Below, piece after piece: positions 62,213 through 64,000 of a stretch of DNA of 64,000 nt. Positions within the stretch are counted from its first letter, which is position 1. Each line of letters starts with the position of its first letter. The notes beneath the pieces were generated by a model. It saw only the letters and a program-made list of their open reading frames with translations. It made no database searches and was not told the origin of the DNA. The position numbers were made by a program, and so were the translations under genes. This DNA is from Pannonibacter tanglangensis (GTDB taxonomy: Bacteria > Pseudomonadota > Alphaproteobacteria > Rhizobiales > Stappiaceae), in NCBI RefSeq assembly GCF_009915685.1, contig NZ_JAABLP010000007.1; one strand, written 5' to 3'.

Positions 62213-63001
62213 TCAGACCTGGAGGATGGAAGAGACGAGAAGCTGGGTGTAGGGCGCCTGCGGGTCGTCCAGCACCTGATCGGTCAGGCCGGTCTCGATT
62301 ACCTCGCCATTGCGCATGACGATCATGCGATGCGACAGCAGGCGGGCGACGGCGAGATCATGCGTGACGATGACCACCGACAGGCCGAGATCGGCCACGA
62401 GGCCGCGCAAGAGGTCCAGCAGGCGGGCCTGCACCGACACGTCGAGACCGCCGGTGGGCTCGTCCATGAACACAAGGCGCGGACCGGTGACGAGATTGCG
62501 GGCGATCTGCAGGCGCTGACGCATGCCGCCGGAGAAGGCGCGCGGGTCGTCATCGATGCGGGTGCCGTCGATCTCGACGCGCTCGAGCCAGTCAAGCGCC
62601 GTGCCGCGGATGTTGCCATAGTGGCGGTTGCCGACAGCCATCAGCCGCTCGCCGACATTGGCCCCGGCGGACACGGTCATGCGCAGGCCATCGGCGGCGT
62701 TCTGGTGCACGAAGCCCCAGTCGGTGCGCATCAGGAAGCGGCGCTCGGCCTCGGTCAGCTGGAACAGGTCGCGCATCGCGCCGTCGCGCATGCGGTACTC
62801 GATGGCACCGGCGGTCGGGGCGAGGCGGGTGGCGAGGCAGTTCAGGAGGGTGGTCTTGCCCGATCCGCTCTCGCCGACGATGGCCAGAACCTCGCCCGGC
62901 CACAGCTCGAAGGAGACATCACGGCAGCCCAGGCGGTCGCCGTAGAAGCGGGTGACGCCGCTGGCCCGCAGCAGGGGCTCTTCGCTCAGAAAGTCGGTCA
63001 T
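62213..63001 (-). CDS. phnK: C-P lyase subunit PhnK (ABC-type ATPase)
   Basis: 262 residues. Walker A GESGSGKTT, the PhnK-type segment RTDWGFVHQNAADGLRMTVSAG, signature FSGGMRQRLQIARNLV, Walker B RLVFMDEPTGGLD and H-loop VTHDLAVA. PhnK docks on the PhnJ face of the core complex. ATG 63001 overlaps the phnJ stop (ATGA). Confidence 0.94.
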   Translation of the reverse strand: MTDFLSEEPLLRASGVTRFYGDRLGCRDVSFELWPGEVLAIVGESGSGKTTLLNCLATRLAPTAGAIEYRMRDGAMRDLFQLTEAERRFLMRTDWGFVHQNAADGLRMTVSAGANVGERLMAVGNRHYGNIRGTALDWLERVEIDGTRIDDDPRAFSGGMRQRLQIARNLVTGPRLVFMDEPTGGLDVSVQARLLDLLRGLVADLGLSVVIVTHDLAVARLLSHRMIVMRNGEVIETGLTDQVLDDPQAPYTQLLVSSILQV

Positions 63002-63939
63002 TCGCCCGCCTCCGTCTTGGCTGCGCCGGATGATTTGCCGGCTAAATGCGATGCTGCCGGATTGGCGGCCATGTCGCCGACATGCCCTTCAGCGCGGCGT
63101 TCCTCGCAATAGTCGCTGTCGGAACAGACGAACATGCGCCCGCCCTTGTCATCGAGCACCACTTCATCGAGATAGACATGCCGCGCGCCGCAAAGGCCGC
63201 AGGGCTTGTCGAACTTCTGCACCTCGAAGGGATGGTCGTCGAAGTCGAGGCTCTTGACCTTGGTGTAGGGCGGGATGGCGTAGATGCGCTTCTCGCGGCC
63301 AGCGCCGTAGAGCTGCAGCGCCTTCATGTTGTCGATCTTCGGATTGTCGAATTTCGGCGTCGGCGAGGGATCCATCACGTAGCGGTCGGCGACCTTCACC
63401 GGATAGGCATAGGTCGTGGCGATGCGGCCGTGGTGGGCGATGTCCTCGTAGAGCTTCACATGCATGAGGCCATATTCCTCAAGCGCGTGCATCTTGCGGG
63501 TCTCGGTCTCGCGCGGTTCCAGGAAACGCAGCGGCTCGGGGATCGGAACCTGGAAGACGAGGATCTGGTCCTCGGTCAGCTCCTTCTCCGGGATGCGGTG
63601 CCGGGTCTGGATGATGGTGGCGTCCTTCGTCGCCGAGGTGGTCTTCACCTGCGCCGTCTTTTCAAAGAAGCCACGGATCGCGACCGCATTGGTGGTGTCG
63701 TCGGAGCCCTGGTCAATGACCTTCAGCGTGTCCTCGCGGCCCAGCACGGCTGCGGTCACCTGCACGCCGCCGGTGCCCCAGCCGTAGGGCATGGGCATCT
63801 CGCGGGCGGCGAAGGGAACCTGGTAGCCGGGAATGGCAATGCCCTTGAGGATGGCACGGCGGATCATCCGCTTGGTCTGCTCGTCCAGATAGGCGAAGTT
63901 GTACTCGCCCTCGGTCTCGGTGATGGACTGTGCGGTCAT
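62998..63939 (-). CDS. phnJ: Carbon-phosphorus lyase PhnJ (radical SAM)
   Basis: 313 residues. The catalytic subunit that cleaves the C-P bond using a [4Fe-4S] cluster and S-adenosylmethionine. The non-classical ligand set is present: C247-x2-C250 (CGLCGARH) and, beyond it, C272 and C278 (CSDSDYC). The glycyl radical site is likely in the PYGWGTGGVQVT stretch (about 51-62). The N-terminus NFAYLDEQTKRMIRRAILK is standard. ATG 63939 overlaps the phnI stop. The tail past 280 is Ala/Gly-rich and species-specific. Confidence 0.96.
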   Translation of the reverse strand: MTAQSITETEGEYNFAYLDEQTKRMIRRAILKGIAIPGYQVPFAAREMPMPYGWGTGGVQVTAAVLGREDTLKVIDQGSDDTTNAVAIRGFFEKTAQVKTTSATKDATIIQTRHRIPEKELTEDQILVFQVPIPEPLRFLEPRETETRKMHALEEYGLMHVKLYEDIAHHGRIATTYAYPVKVADRYVMDPSPTPKFDNPKIDNMKALQLYGAGREKRIYAIPPYTKVKSLDFDDHPFEVQKFDKPCGLCGARHVYLDEVVLDDKGGRMFVCSDSDYCEERRAEGHVGDMAANPAASHLAGKSSGAAKTEAGE

Positions 63940-64000
63940 TCCGCGGCCTCCTTCTCGCTTCCGTCGGTCGTCGTGGCGCCGATGGCCTCATGGGCCGCGG
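63936..64000 (-). CDS. phnI: C-P lyase subunit PhnI, C-terminal end only (gene continues outside window)
   Basis: The last 20 codons of a frame running off the right edge, ending AAHEAIGATTTDGSEKEAAE with TGA at 63936-63938 overlapping the phnJ start. The identity rests on position directly before phnJ with ATGA coupling, which is the universal phnI-phnJ order, not on the residues themselves. Confidence 0.7.
   Translation of the reverse strand, partial: AAHEAIGATTTDGSEKEAAE

Overview
The window looks like a G+C-rich alphaproteobacterial chromosome, most likely Hyphomicrobiales (Stappiaceae or Pannonibacter-like). That placement is inference, from RpoH, CarD, FdxA, the SUV3-like helicase, a single-chain pyruvate carboxylase, urtABCDE with its permease-fused sensor kinase, and a phn C-P lyase operon. 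No rRNA or species marker is present to fix it.

The window has two parts. Positions 1 to about 17,980 are accessory DNA that ends at the 3' end of a tRNA-Arg(CCT) gene on the minus strand. It holds the tip of an Rhs/YD-repeat polymorphic toxin with its immunity gene; a debris field of IS481-type relics and a decayed second Rhs copy; a broken type II secretion cluster (N/C-like, M and L leftward; E, F and a pseudopilin rightward, then cut off); a complete but amber-mutated IS481-family element; a 1317-residue NACHT-type NTPase with a C-terminal PD-(D/E)XK-like nuclease motif; a second, 3'-truncated copy of the same IS; and two decayed IS3-family elements. The NACHT-nuclease gene is the best candidate for an undescribed system, probably anti-phage or anti-plasmid.

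From about 18,000 on, the DNA is compact core chromosome. In order it holds: a TNase-like protein and M48 lipoprotein peptidase; rpoH, carD and fdxA; an S4-domain protein coupled to a SUV3-like helicase; pyruvate carboxylase; a TSUP permease; a glutamine amidotransferase and TerB-like protein; and an imelysin / di-haem oxidoreductase / imelysin / DUF1513 operon, probably for iron. Next comes a leftward operon of DUF1636 protein, ABC ATPase, binding protein and permease. It sits behind a clear cobalamin riboswitch, so its substrate is probably cobalamin, cobinamide or cobalt rather than iron-siderophore. A RES/Xre toxin-antitoxin pair follows.

The right third holds a LuxR-type response regulator and a hybrid kinase whose sensor is a whole NCS1-permease-like domain, divergent from urtABCDE (urea ABC transporter). 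A long AsmA protein follows, then a leftward phn operon running phnI (partial), J, K, L, acetyltransferase, DUF1045, M, N. REP-like palindromic repeats interrupt the pyc downstream region and the urtA-urtB gap, and a different inverted repeat fills the urtD-urtE gap.
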